Assembly: GCF_018128905.1 (NCBI RefSeq)
Contig: NZ_CP063808.1
Location: forward strand, 7,378,001 to 7,442,000
Direction: 5' to 3'
DNA: 64,000 nucleotides
DNA from: Streptomyces sp. A2-16
GTDB taxonomy: Bacteria; Actinomycetota; Actinomycetes; Streptomycetales; Streptomycetaceae
In this document: positions 28,816 through 37,267 of the stretch, piece after piece
How the letters are laid out: the number at the start of each line of letters is the position of its first letter
Position numbering within the stretch: the stretch's first letter is position 1
Program-made: the position numbers and the translations under genes
The notes under the pieces: generated by a model
Database searches by the model: none
What the model was told of the DNA's origin: nothing
Seen by the model: the letters and a program-made list of their open reading frames with translations, nothing else

Positions 28816-31302
28816 CTAGGCCTGCCTCACCCGCAAGGCCCGCCCCAGGTCGTCGAGTTGGTCGATCAGCTTGCGGCGCAGGGAGGGGATGGGGTCGGCG
28901 TCGCGCAGGCAGGCCTGGCCGAGGGCCTGGTTGTCCTCGTCGATGGCGTGGGCGGGGAACGCCCAGCGGCCGGCGGCGTCGGCGATCGCGGGGCCGCGGC
29001 GGGCGGCGAGGGCGACGGCGTCCTCGTAGTAGCGGGGCACGTACTGCCGTACGAGATCGCTCTGTTCGGGCTGCCAGAAACCCTGGGCGGTGGCGATGAA
29101 CAGGTAGTTGGAGAGGTCGTCGCGGGTGAACATCGCCTCCCAGGCCGCCGCCTTGGCGTCCTCGGTGGGGAGTGCGGCGCGACAGCGGGCGGCGCCTTCC
29201 TGGCCGGCGGCGGAGGGGTCGCGGGCCAGTTCGGCGGCGATGGCGGCCTCGTCGGTGGCGCCGAGGACGGCGAGGCGGGCGAGGACCCGCCAGCGCAGTT
29301 CGGGGTCGAGTTCGGGGCCGCCGGGGACGGTGCCGTCGGCGAGCCAGGCGGCGATGGTGTCGGGGTGGGCGGCGACGTCGATGCAGTGCCGGACGGCGAT
29401 CAGGCGCAGGCCGGGGTTGTCGCCGTCCTCGGTGCGGCGGATGAGGTCGCGGCAGAGGGAGGAGAGGGTGGTGAGGGCGGCGGGGCGCTGTTCGGGGGTG
29501 ACGTAGCGGTCGGCGACGTAGGTGGAGGCGAAGGCGAGGACGCCCTGGACGAGAGCGAGGTCGGTCTCGTACGGGAGGTGGGCGCGGGCGGCCTCGAGGT
29601 AGGCGGTGGGGGCCAGTTCGCCGTCGCGGACGGCGTCGCGCAGGGCGTTCCAGACGACCGCGCGGGTCAGGGGCGAGGGCAGGCCGGAGAGGCTCTCGGT
29701 GACCGCCTTGGCGGACTCGTGGTCGAAGCGGACCTTGGCGTAGGTGAGGTCGCCGTCGTTGAGGAGCAGGAGGGTGGGGCGCTTGCCGATGGGCAGCGGC
29801 TCGGTCTGGGGGATGTCGAGGTCGAGGCGGTGGCGCAGGACGAGGTGGCGGCCCTCGTCGGTGACGTCCTGGTCGTAGAGGCCGACGGCGATGCGGTGCG
29901 GGCGGCTGCCCTGGTGCTCGACCTGGAGGGTGTACGTGCCTTCCTCGCCCCGGGTGACGGCGGGCCGCAGGGTGTCGACACCGGTGGTCCGCAGCCAGGT
30001 GTCGGCCCAGGCGTGGACGTCGCGTTCGGTGGCGGAGGCGAGGGAGTCGATGAAGTCGGCGAGGGTGGCGTTGGCGAACCGGTGGCGGGTGAAGTGGGTG
30101 TTGATGCCGGCGAGGAAGTCCTTCTCGCCGAGCCAGTGCACCAGTTGGCGCAGCGCGGAGGCGCCCTTGGCGTAGGAGATGCCGTCGAAGTTCAGCAGGG
30201 CCGACGCGGTGTCCTCGACGGCCTCGGGGGCGACGGGGTGGGTGGAGGGGCGCTGGTCGGCGTCGTATCCCCAGCCCTTGCGCATGACGCCGAAGTCGAC
30301 CCAGGTGTCGGTGAAACGGGTGGCCTCGGTGAGGGTCTGGTAGCCCATGTACTCGGCGAAGGACTCGTTGAGCCAGATGTCGTCCCACCAGCGCAGGGTG
30401 ACGAGGTCCCCGAACCACATGTGGGCCATCTCGTGGGCGATGACCATGGCGCGGGTCTGGCGCTCGGTGTCGGTGACGGCGGAGCGGTAGACGAACTCGT
30501 CGCGGAAGGTGACGAGGCCGGGGTTCTCCATGGCGCCGGCGTTGAACTCGGGGACGAACGCCTGGTCGTAGGAGTCGAAGGGGTAGGGCTCCTCGAACTT
30601 CTCGTGGTAACGGTCGTAGCACTGCCTGGTGATCTCGAAGATCTCGTCGGCGTCCGGGTCCAGGTAGGGGGCGAGCGAACGGCGGCAGTGGATGCCGAAG
30701 GGCAGGCCGCGGTGTTCGGTGCGCACGGAGTGCCAGGGGCCGGCGGCCACGGCGACGAGGTAGGTGGAGATCAGGGGGGTGGTGGCGGCCTGCCAGTGGC
30801 CGTCGCCCTGGTCGGTGGTGATGCCGTTGGCGAGGACGCTCCAGCCTGCGGGGGCCTTGACCGACAGGTCGAAGACGGCCTTGAGGTCGGGCTGGTCGAA
30901 CGCGGCGAAGACGCGCTGGACGTCGTCCATGAACAGCTGGGTGTAGACGTAGGTCTCGCCGTCGGTGGGGTCGGTGAAGCGGTGCATGCCCTCGCCGGTG
31001 CGGGAGTACCGCATGACGGCGTCGATGCGCAGTTCGTGCTCGCCGGCGGTCAGGCCCTTGAGGGGCAGCCGGTTCTCCTCGAGGGTCTCCGGGTCGAGGG
31101 GGCGGCCGTCGAGGGTGGCCTCCCGCAGCTCGGCCGGCTTGAGCTCGACAAAGGTGTCCGCCTCGGCGCGCGCGGTGAACCGTACGACCGTCCGGGACTC
31201 GAAGGTCTCGTCGCCGGTGGTGAGGTCGAGCGCGATGGTGTAGCGGTGAACGTCGAGGAGCTTGGCACGGGTCTGCGCTTCGTCGCGCGTCAGTACGGAC
31301 AT
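28816..31302 (-). CDS. pepN: Aminopeptidase N (M1 zinc metallopeptidase)
   Basis: An 828-residue M1-family aminopeptidase that removes N-terminal residues from peptides. It has the exopeptidase motif NAGAMENPGLVTF (about 265-277) and the zinc site VIAHEMAHMWFGD with the downstream Glu in WLNESFAEYMGY. The C-terminal ERAP1-like helical domain is complete (ALRDAVRDGELAPTAYLEAA ... RRKLIDQLDDLGRALR). I chose ATG 31302 (MSVLTRDEAQTRAKLLDV), the usual start of streptomycete PepN; an upstream in-frame start would add ten unlikely residues. No signal peptide is present, so it acts in the cytoplasm. Confidence 0.95.
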   Translation of the reverse strand: MSVLTRDEAQTRAKLLDVHRYTIALDLTTGDETFESRTVVRFTARAEADTFVELKPAELREATLDGRPLDPETLEENRLPLKGLTAGEHELRIDAVMRYSRTGEGMHRFTDPTDGETYVYTQLFMDDVQRVFAAFDQPDLKAVFDLSVKAPAGWSVLANGITTDQGDGHWQAATTPLISTYLVAVAAGPWHSVRTEHRGLPFGIHCRRSLAPYLDPDADEIFEITRQCYDRYHEKFEEPYPFDSYDQAFVPEFNAGAMENPGLVTFRDEFVYRSAVTDTERQTRAMVIAHEMAHMWFGDLVTLRWWDDIWLNESFAEYMGYQTLTEATRFTDTWVDFGVMRKGWGYDADQRPSTHPVAPEAVEDTASALLNFDGISYAKGASALRQLVHWLGEKDFLAGINTHFTRHRFANATLADFIDSLASATERDVHAWADTWLRTTGVDTLRPAVTRGEEGTYTLQVEHQGSRPHRIAVGLYDQDVTDEGRHLVLRHRLDLDIPQTEPLPIGKRPTLLLLNDGDLTYAKVRFDHESAKAVTESLSGLPSPLTRAVVWNALRDAVRDGELAPTAYLEAARAHLPYETDLALVQGVLAFASTYVADRYVTPEQRPAALTTLSSLCRDLIRRTEDGDNPGLRLIAVRHCIDVAAHPDTIAAWLADGTVPGGPELDPELRWRVLARLAVLGATDEAAIAAELARDPSAAGQEGAARCRAALPTEDAKAAAWEAMFTRDDLSNYLFIATAQGFWQPEQSDLVRQYVPRYYEDAVALAARRGPAIADAAGRWAFPAHAIDEDNQALGQACLRDADPIPSLRRKLIDQLDDLGRALRVRQA

Positions 31303-31358
31303 GCAGGACATGCTGCCTGATGGCACGGTCAACTCACAGAGGCGGATCGGTACACGCC

Positions 31359-32015
31359 TTATGTCCGGTCCTGTTCGAGCTCCCCGGTGTGCGCCCCTTC
31401 GGCGCGCTGCAGCGGAACGCGGGCGTCCGGATGGGGCAGGGCGTGGCGGGCGGCGGCCTCCGCGCCACCGCGGCCCGCGTTCTCGTCGTGGCCGGCGTCC
31501 TCGTCGTAGGTCTTGGCCTCGTCGTAGGTCTTGCCCTCGCCGTGGCCCTGGCCCTCATCGTGCCCCTTGTCCTCGGTGCGGTCCTTGACGAGGGCCCGCA
31601 GCTCCCGCACCTCGTGTTCGAGGGCGAGGTGGCGGCGGTGGGCGTCGAAGAGGTAGCGGACCTTGGTGCGCAGGGCCCAGGGGTCGATGGGTTTCATCAC
31701 GAGGTCGGCGACACCGAGGGCGAAGGCGGCGGAGGTCAGTTCGTGGTCGGGGCCGAAGCCGGTGAGCAGAACGACGGGTATGTGCTGGGTCTGCTCCAGG
31801 CGCCGCATGTAGCGGACCACGTCGAGGCCGCTGACGCCAGGCATGCGTACGTCGAGGAGCAGGAGGCCGACCTGGCCGCGGAGCACCTGCTTGAGGGCCT
31901 CGTCGCCGCTGGTGGCGCGGGCGAGCCGGTAGCCCAGCGGGGCCAGGGCGCTCTCCAGGGCGTAGAGCGTGTCCTCGTGGTCGTCGACGATGAGGATCTT
32001 GGCATCCGAAGGCAT
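31359..32015 (-). CDS. Single-receiver response regulator with a low-complexity C-terminal tail
   Basis: A 218-residue protein. Residues 1-125 are a CheY-like receiver (acidic pair D11/D12, phosphoacceptor Asp55 in LLLDVRMPGVSG, Thr/Lys switch LLTGFG and MKPIDPW). A helix (TKVRYLFDAHRRHLALEHEV) follows. From about residue 145 the chain becomes a hydrophilic repeat-like tail (GHDEGQGHGEGKTYDEAKTY), encoded by degenerate 15- and 30-bp DNA repeats around 31490-31580. There is no DNA-binding output domain, so it may act by protein contact. No kinase gene is nearby. Confidence 0.8.
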   Translation of the reverse strand: MPSDAKILIVDDHEDTLYALESALAPLGYRLARATSGDEALKQVLRGQVGLLLLDVRMPGVSGLDVVRYMRRLEQTQHIPVVLLTGFGPDHELTSAAFALGVADLVMKPIDPWALRTKVRYLFDAHRRHLALEHEVRELRALVKDRTEDKGHDEGQGHGEGKTYDEAKTYDEDAGHDENAGRGGAEAAARHALPHPDARVPLQRAEGAHTGELEQDRT

Positions 32016-32154
32016 GGCCCGACCGTCCCTCCCTCGCGGACAGTCAGCCTACGCCCGTGTGTTGACACGGTGTGCTCGTGGGCTGACAAGGAGTGCACAG
32101 CGCAGCATGCCCGGTACCGGCGGCCGTGTCATCTCTCCGGGACGTCGACCGAGG

Positions 32155-32505
32155 TCAATCGGCCAGCGGGGTGGCGCCGTTGACGGTGTCCTCGGCGATG
32201 CGCTCGTGGTGTCTGATCACCTCGGCGATGATGAAATTCAGGAACTTCTCAGCGAAGGCCGGGTCGAGTTTGGCGTTCTCGGCGAGGGTGCGCAGCCGCT
32301 CGATCTGGCGGGCCTCGCGGGCCGGGTCGGCGGGCGGCAGCTGGTGGCGGGCCTTGAGGTGGCCGACCTGCTGGGTGGCCTTGAAGCGCTCGGCGAGCAT
32401 GTGGACGACGGCCGCGTCGATGTTGTCGATGCTGTCGCGCAGCCGGGCGAGCTCCTCGCGGACGGCGGGGTCGACGTCACCGGTTCCGTTGTTGCTGGTG
32501 GTCAT
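32155..32505 (-). CDS. Chorismate mutase, AroQ class
   Basis: A 116-residue all-helical AroQ-type chorismate mutase, converting chorismate to prephenate for phenylalanine and tyrosine synthesis. The helix 1 segment LARLRDSIDNIDAAVVHMLA holds the conserved active-site Arg/Asp pattern, followed by ERFKATQQVGHLKARHQLP with the catalytic Lys, and the C-terminal FAEKFLNFIIAEVIRHHERI. ATG 32505 is the likely start, with AAGG about 11 bases upstream; an in-frame TTG lies nine bases earlier. It is a monofunctional enzyme, with no fused prephenate dehydratase or DAHP domain. Confidence 0.92.
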   Translation of the reverse strand: MTTSNNGTGDVDPAVREELARLRDSIDNIDAAVVHMLAERFKATQQVGHLKARHQLPPADPAREARQIERLRTLAENAKLDPAFAEKFLNFIIAEVIRHHERIAEDTVNGATPLAD

Positions 32506-32575
32506 GGGCGACAACCTTAAGGGGGCGGGGTGACAGGCTCCGCGCCGGACCGGCCGGAGACCGACCGGCCAAACC

Positions 32576-32711
32576 CTCCCCTCCCCTCCCCTCCCCTCCC
32601 CTCCCCTCCCGTCCCGTCCCGTCCCGTCCCGTCCCGTCCCGTCCCGGATCCCGGATCCCGGATCCCGGATCCCGGATCCCCGGTGATCAAATCCTCGGTG
32701 ATCAAATCCTC
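32576..32711. repeat. Cascade of four different short tandem repeats
   Basis: Seven CTCCC units (32576-32610) pass directly into seven GTCCC units (32611-32645), then five GGATCCC units (32646-32680), then two copies of GGTGATCAAATCCTC (32682-32711). The last 15-bp copy contains the stop codon of the AraC-type gene. It looks like serial replication-slippage products and separates the chorismate mutase start from the AraC-type gene end. Confidence 0.92.
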
Positions 32712-33574
32712 GGCGGGTCGTCCGGGTCCGGGATCCGGTTGCTCCAGCCGCCGGGGACGGTGCGGCTCTCCTGGGCGCGGAAGCGGACGGGGGCCATGCC
32801 GACGCGGCGGGTGAAGAGCCGGGAGAAGTAGGCGGGGTCGTCGTAGCCGACGCGGCGGGCGATCGCGGCGACGGGCAGGTCGGTGGCGGCGAGGAGTTCC
32901 TTGGCGCGGCCCAGGCGGATGCCGAGGAGGTAGTCCTTGGGGCTGCACCCGGCGCCGCGCCGCACGGCGGTGCGCAGTTCGGCCAGGGTCATGCCGTGCC
33001 GGCCAGCGTGGTCGGCGACGGACAGCGGCAGACAGGCGTCACGGGCGAGCGCCTTGAGGACGAGGTCGCCGTCGGGGGCGAGGTCGGCGCGGGCGCGGCG
33101 CAGGGCGACCAGGAGTTCGTGGACGGCGGCGCCGGTCTCCACCTCCAGGAGGGGGTTGTCGCGGCGGGCGGCCCGGGCGATGCGGGCGATCACCGCGCGC
33201 GGGCCGGTGGCGTCGGACAGGGGCACGACGGGGCGGTCGGGTTCGATGTAGCCGAGCTCGGTGTAGGTGGCGGTGGCGGGCCCGGTGAAGCCGACGAACC
33301 CCTCGTCCCAGCCGGTCCCCGGGTCGGGCGCGTAGTGGTGCGGGATGCCGGGGGTGAGCCACAGCAGCGAGGGCGCGGTGACGGTCGTGCGCCGGCCGTC
33401 GGGGGTCTCGTACCACCCGGTGCCGGTGCTGATGACGACGGCGACGTGGCTGTCGAGGGTGCGGGGACCGACGGTGGGCAGGGGGCCGTACTGGAGTCCG
33501 ACGCCGAGGCAGACCAGCCCCAGGCGGTGATGGACGGGGCTGGGCGTGAGGAACCGCATCCAGGTGTGGTACAT
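32702..33574 (-). CDS. AraC-family transcriptional regulator
   Basis: A 290-residue regulator with an N-terminal cupin-like sensing domain (about 35-100, HVAVVISTGTGWYETPDGRR ... WLTPGIPHHYAP) and a C-terminal double helix-turn-helix (LLGIRLGRAKELLAATDLPV, then RVGYDDPAYFSRLFTRRVGM). The regulator is divergent from the adjacent GH35 beta-galactosidase with 84 bp between them, so it most likely senses a sugar and controls that gene. The last residues (PPRI) and stop are made by a 15-bp repeat at the end of a microsatellite, so the natural C-terminus may have been altered by repeat growth. Confidence 0.9.
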   Translation of the reverse strand: MYHTWMRFLTPSPVHHRLGLVCLGVGLQYGPLPTVGPRTLDSHVAVVISTGTGWYETPDGRRTTVTAPSLLWLTPGIPHHYAPDPGTGWDEGFVGFTGPATATYTELGYIEPDRPVVPLSDATGPRAVIARIARAARRDNPLLEVETGAAVHELLVALRRARADLAPDGDLVLKALARDACLPLSVADHAGRHGMTLAELRTAVRRGAGCSPKDYLLGIRLGRAKELLAATDLPVAAIARRVGYDDPAYFSRLFTRRVGMAPVRFRAQESRTVPGGWSNRIPDPDDPPRI

Positions 33575-33658
33575 CGCGCTCCTTGCCTGCGCTTCGGTCC
33601 AAGCAGCGCCGATCTTTGTCCATGGACGTGATCGCCGCCAGTGGTGAGGGTGGAGCCT

Positions 33659-35428
33659 ATGAGCGAGTTCACGGTGGGTGAAACCGATTTCCTGCTGGAC
33701 GGCCGGCCGGTGCGGCTGCTGTCCGGCGCGCTGCACTACTTCCGGGTGCACGAGGCACAGTGGGGGCATCGGCTGGCGATGTTGCGGGCGATGGGCCTGA
33801 ACTGTGTGGAGACGTACGTGCCGTGGAACCTGCACGAGCCGCACCCGGGCGAGTTCCGGGACATGGCGGCGCTGGGCCGGTTCCTGGACGCGGCCCGGGA
33901 GGCGGGGCTGTGGGCGATCGTCCGGCCCGGGCCCTACATCTGCGCGGAGTGGGAGAACGGCGGTCTGCCGCACTGGCTGCAGGGGCACGCGCGCACGCGC
34001 GACGAGGTGTATCTGGGGCAGGTGGAGCGCTGGTTCGGGCGGCTGCTGCCGCAGGTCGTGGAGCGCCAGATCGACCGCGGCGGCCCGGTGCTCATGGTGC
34101 AGGTGGAGAACGAATACGGCAGTTACGGTTCGGACGCCGCGTATCTGCTGCGGCTTGCGGAGCTGCTGCGCGCGGAGGGTGTCACCGTGCCGCTGTTCAC
34201 CTCGGACGGCCCCGAGGACCACATGCTCACCGGCGGCTCCGTTCCCGGTGTCCTCGCCACGGTCAACTTCGGCTCCGGCGCCCGTACGGCCTTCGAGACG
34301 CTGCGCCGGTACCGGCCGCAGGGCCCGCTGATGTGCATGGAGTTCTGGTGCGGCTGGTTCGAGCACTGGGGTGGCGAGCCCGTCGTGCGGGACGCCCCGG
34401 ACGCGGCCGCGGCGCTGCGGGAGATCCTGGAGTGCGGTGCCTCGGTGAACCTCTACATGGCGCACGGCGGCACCAACTTCGCCGGGTGGGCGGGCGCCAA
34501 CCGGGGCGGGGGCGCGCTGCACGACGGTCCGCTGGAGCCGGACGTGACGTCGTACGACTACGACGCGCCGATCGACGAGTACGGCAGGCCGACGGAGAAG
34601 TTCTGGCGCTTCCGTGAGGTGCTGGCGCAGTACGGTCCCGTGGCCGAGCTCCCGCCCGCGCCCGACGTGCTGGAGGCGGACGCTGACGTGAACCTGCCCG
34701 AGTGGGCGTCCCTGTCCGCCGTGCTGGAGGAGCGCGGCGGGCCGCCCCACGAGGGCCCCGTCCCGCCGGCCTTCGAGGAGCTGGACGTCGACCGGGGGCT
34801 GGTGCGTTACGAGGTGACCGTGCCGGGGCCGCGGCAGCCGTATCCACTGATCGCGCGGGGGCTCAGGGATCTCGCGGTGGTGTACGTCGACGGGGAGCGG
34901 GCCGGGGTGCTCACCGAGGAGGACGCGCAGCTCAAGGAGCCGGTCGCGGGGCACGCGCGCGTGGAGCTGTGGGTGGAGTCGCTGGGGCGGGTCAACTACG
35001 GGCCCCGGAGCGGGGAGGCGAAGGGGATCACCGGGGGGCTGCTGCACGAGCGGCAGTTCCTGCACGGGGTGCGGGCGCGGGGGCTGCGGCTCGACGCGCT
35101 GGACTCGGTGACGGGGATCGGCTTCGGGGAGGTCCCGGGGGACGGTTCGCCGGGCCTGTACCGGGGTGAGGTGAGTGTGCGGGGCGCCGGGGACGCGGTG
35201 CTGGAGCTGCCGGGCTGGACCCGGGGGTTCGTGTGGGTCAACGGCTTCGATCTCGGCCGGTACTGGTTGGTGGGCCCGCAGCGCTCGCTGTACGTGCCGG
35301 GTCCCGTGCTGCGGGAGGGCGGCAACGAGGTGTGGGTGCTGGAGCTGGAGGAGGCACCGGCGGGCGGGCCCGTGCTCCGGCTCCGTGCGCCGGATCCGAC
35401 CCACGAGAATCCGCTCACGACCTCGTAG
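33659..35428 (+). CDS. Beta-galactosidase, glycoside hydrolase family 35
   Basis: A 589-residue GH35 enzyme that removes terminal beta-galactose from oligosaccharides. The TIM barrel begins FLLDGRPVRLLSGALHYFRV. The acid/base Glu is in MVQVENEYGSYG and the nucleophile Glu in MCMEFWCGWFEHWGG. C-terminal beta-sandwich domains include GLYRGEVSVRG and FVWVNGFDLGRYWLVGPQ, as usual in GH35. ATG 33659 (MSEFTVGETDF) is preceded by GGAG; an upstream in-frame start lacks one. There is no signal peptide, so it is intracellular. It is paired divergently with the AraC-type regulator. Confidence 0.94.
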   Translation: MSEFTVGETDFLLDGRPVRLLSGALHYFRVHEAQWGHRLAMLRAMGLNCVETYVPWNLHEPHPGEFRDMAALGRFLDAAREAGLWAIVRPGPYICAEWENGGLPHWLQGHARTRDEVYLGQVERWFGRLLPQVVERQIDRGGPVLMVQVENEYGSYGSDAAYLLRLAELLRAEGVTVPLFTSDGPEDHMLTGGSVPGVLATVNFGSGARTAFETLRRYRPQGPLMCMEFWCGWFEHWGGEPVVRDAPDAAAALREILECGASVNLYMAHGGTNFAGWAGANRGGGALHDGPLEPDVTSYDYDAPIDEYGRPTEKFWRFREVLAQYGPVAELPPAPDVLEADADVNLPEWASLSAVLEERGGPPHEGPVPPAFEELDVDRGLVRYEVTVPGPRQPYPLIARGLRDLAVVYVDGERAGVLTEEDAQLKEPVAGHARVELWVESLGRVNYGPRSGEAKGITGGLLHERQFLHGVRARGLRLDALDSVTGIGFGEVPGDGSPGLYRGEVSVRGAGDAVLELPGWTRGFVWVNGFDLGRYWLVGPQRSLYVPGPVLREGGNEVWVLELEEAPAGGPVLRLRAPDPTHENPLTTS

Positions 35429-35465
35429 AGTGGAAGCGGGTTCAGGGCGTCTTGGGGGTACGGGC

Positions 35466-36347
35466 GTGACGAACGACGGACCGGTCCAGCACGGCTACCC
35501 GCATCTGGAGACGGTGCGGGCGTCGATCAACGCGCTCTACAAGCGGCTCTCCTACGACACCGTGCAGACGTTCGCGACGAGTGTGGCCCCGGTGGACGTG
35601 GCGTTCTGCGACACCGACGATCTGTATCTGGGCGCGCAGCGGGTGGCCCGGGAGCTGGTGCGGCACTACCGGCTGCCGGACGCCCGGCTCGTGGTGAGCT
35701 TCCGGGAGATGACCCACGCGGCGAACGTCGAACTCACCGCGGGCCCCGAGTACTTCGTCGAGCTGAACGACCGGTTCCGCACGCATCGGCGGGACATCGG
35801 GGCGGCGCTGGCCCACGAGGTCATGCATGTGTATCTGCACCGGCTGGACCTCTCCTTCCCGGGGGTGCGGGAGAACGAGATCCTCACGGACACGGCGACG
35901 ACGTATCTGGGGGCGGGGTGGCTGCTGCTGGACGCGTACCGGGAGGACGCGGCGTCCTCGCAGAAGCTGGGGTATCTCACGCCGGAGGAGTTCGGGTACG
36001 TGCTGGCGAAGCGGTCGCTGGTGTTCGGTGAGGATCCCTCGGTGTGGTTCACCAGCGCGCAGGCCTACACGGCGTACGTGAAGGGCATGGCCCTGGCCCG
36101 CCAGGACTCCGAGCAGCCGCCCCTCACGGCGGCGGGCTGGGCCGGGCGGCGCCGGTACGCCCGGGACCGCCGCCACGCTCCCGGCCCGCAGCCGGGGGTG
36201 CCCTACACCTTCACCCCTGACGGGCCCGGGCGCCTGCGGGTGTCGTTCCCCTGTCCCACCTGTCACCAGCGGATCCGGGTGCCGGTGCGGGGGCGGGTGC
36301 GGGCGCGCTGCGCGTTGTGCCGGACGGTGCTGGAGTGTGACACCTAG
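35466..36347 (+). CDS. Putative zinc metalloprotease with C-terminal zinc ribbon
   Basis: A 293-residue cytoplasmic protein. Residues 117-125 read HEVMHVYLH, an HExxHxxxH zinc-protease motif, followed by ENEILTDTATTYLGAG, which supplies acidic residues that could act as further ligands. The C-terminus has CPTC and CALC pairs (VSFPCPTCHQRIRVPVRGR ... RCALC), a zinc-ribbon. GTG 35466 is the likely start, since an earlier frame runs through the beta-galactosidase gene. I do not recognise a named family. Protease activity is inferred from the motif alone; a regulatory metallopeptidase joined to a nucleic-acid- or protein-binding ribbon is one reading. It converges on the SDR gene of the steroid-type cluster. 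Confidence 0.75.
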   Translation: MTNDGPVQHGYPHLETVRASINALYKRLSYDTVQTFATSVAPVDVAFCDTDDLYLGAQRVARELVRHYRLPDARLVVSFREMTHAANVELTAGPEYFVELNDRFRTHRRDIGAALAHEVMHVYLHRLDLSFPGVRENEILTDTATTYLGAGWLLLDAYREDAASSQKLGYLTPEEFGYVLAKRSLVFGEDPSVWFTSAQAYTAYVKGMALARQDSEQPPLTAAGWAGRRRYARDRRHAPGPQPGVPYTFTPDGPGRLRVSFPCPTCHQRIRVPVRGRVRARCALCRTVLECDT

Positions 36348-36360
36348 GGGTGCGCTGCGG

Positions 36361-37266
36361 TCATGCTCCGTAGACCGGCCGGGGTGTGCCGGCCTCTCCC
36401 AGCAGCTTCAGTGCCGTCTCGCCCGCCTCCGTCGGGGTCCATCTCGCGCCCCTGTCGGCCGTCGGGCCCGGCCGCCAGCCCTCCATCACGGTGATCCGGC
36501 CGCCCTCCGCCTCGAAGACCCTGCCGGTCACTCCCGCGCTCGCCGTCGAGCCCAGCCAGACCACCAGCGGGGAGACGTTCTCAGGGGCCATGGCGTCGAA
36601 GCCGTCGGCCGGGGCCGCCATCGTGTCGGCGAAGGTCTGTTCCGTCATCCTCGTCCGTGCCGCGGGGGCGATCGCGTTGACCTGGACTCCGTAGCGGGCC
36701 AGTTCGGCGGCGGCGACCAGGGTCAGGCCCACGATTCCGGCCTTCGCGGCGCTGTAGTTGCCCTGGCCCACCGAGCCGGCCAGGCCTGCTCCGCTGCTGG
36801 TGTTGATGATGCGGGCGGCCGGTGTGCGGCCGGCCTTCGTCTCCGCCCGCCAGTGCGCGGCCGCGTGCTTCAGCGGCAGGAAGTGGCCCTTGAGATGGAC
36901 CCGCAGCACCGCGTCCCAGTCGTCCTCGTCGAGGTTGACCAGCATCCGGTCGCGCAGGAAGCCGGCGTTGTTGACGAGGGTGTCGAGGCGCCCGTACGTC
37001 TCCAGAGCCGCCCGGACGAGGGAGGCGGCCCCGTCGGACGTCGCGATGTCGCCGCCGTGGGCGACGGCCTCACCGCCGGCCGCGCGGATCTCCTCGGCGA
37101 CGAGGGCGGCGGGGCTGTCGGGGCCCGGGGTGCCGTCGAGGCCGACGCCGAGGTCGTTGACGACCAGACGTGCCCCTTCTGCGGCGAAGGCCAGCGCGTG
37201 GGCGCGGCCGAGGCCGCGGCCCGCGCCGGTGACGACGACGACCCTGCCGTCGCAGATTCCGGTCAA
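36361..37266 (-). CDS. Short-chain dehydrogenase (Rv3548c-like) of HIP-type steroid degradation
   Basis: A 301-residue SDR with VVVTGAGRGLGRAHALAFAA (cofactor Gly motif), VNDLG, NNAG and the catalytic Ser/YxxxK in INTSSGAGLAGSVGQGNYSA AKAG. This longer, MFE-2-like form with the C-terminal GRVFEAEGGRITVMEGWRPG segment resembles Rv3548c at the edge of the mycobacterial KstR2 regulon. It probably oxidises a hydroxyacyl-CoA during ring degradation. The start is TTG 37266, one base after the stop of the preceding SDR gene, with AAGGAG about 12 bases upstream, so it is translationally linked to it. Confidence 0.85.
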   Translation of the reverse strand: MTGICDGRVVVVTGAGRGLGRAHALAFAAEGARLVVNDLGVGLDGTPGPDSPAALVAEEIRAAGGEAVAHGGDIATSDGAASLVRAALETYGRLDTLVNNAGFLRDRMLVNLDEDDWDAVLRVHLKGHFLPLKHAAAHWRAETKAGRTPAARIINTSSGAGLAGSVGQGNYSAAKAGIVGLTLVAAAELARYGVQVNAIAPAARTRMTEQTFADTMAAPADGFDAMAPENVSPLVVWLGSTASAGVTGRVFEAEGGRITVMEGWRPGPTADRGARWTPTEAGETALKLLGEAGTPRPVYGA

Positions 37267-37267
37267 C

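Noticed and set aside
32155..32575. Prephenate dehydratase or DAHP synthase fusion with the chorismate mutase
   Set aside because: The frame ends after about 116 residues, and the surrounding sequence is microsatellite and non-coding.
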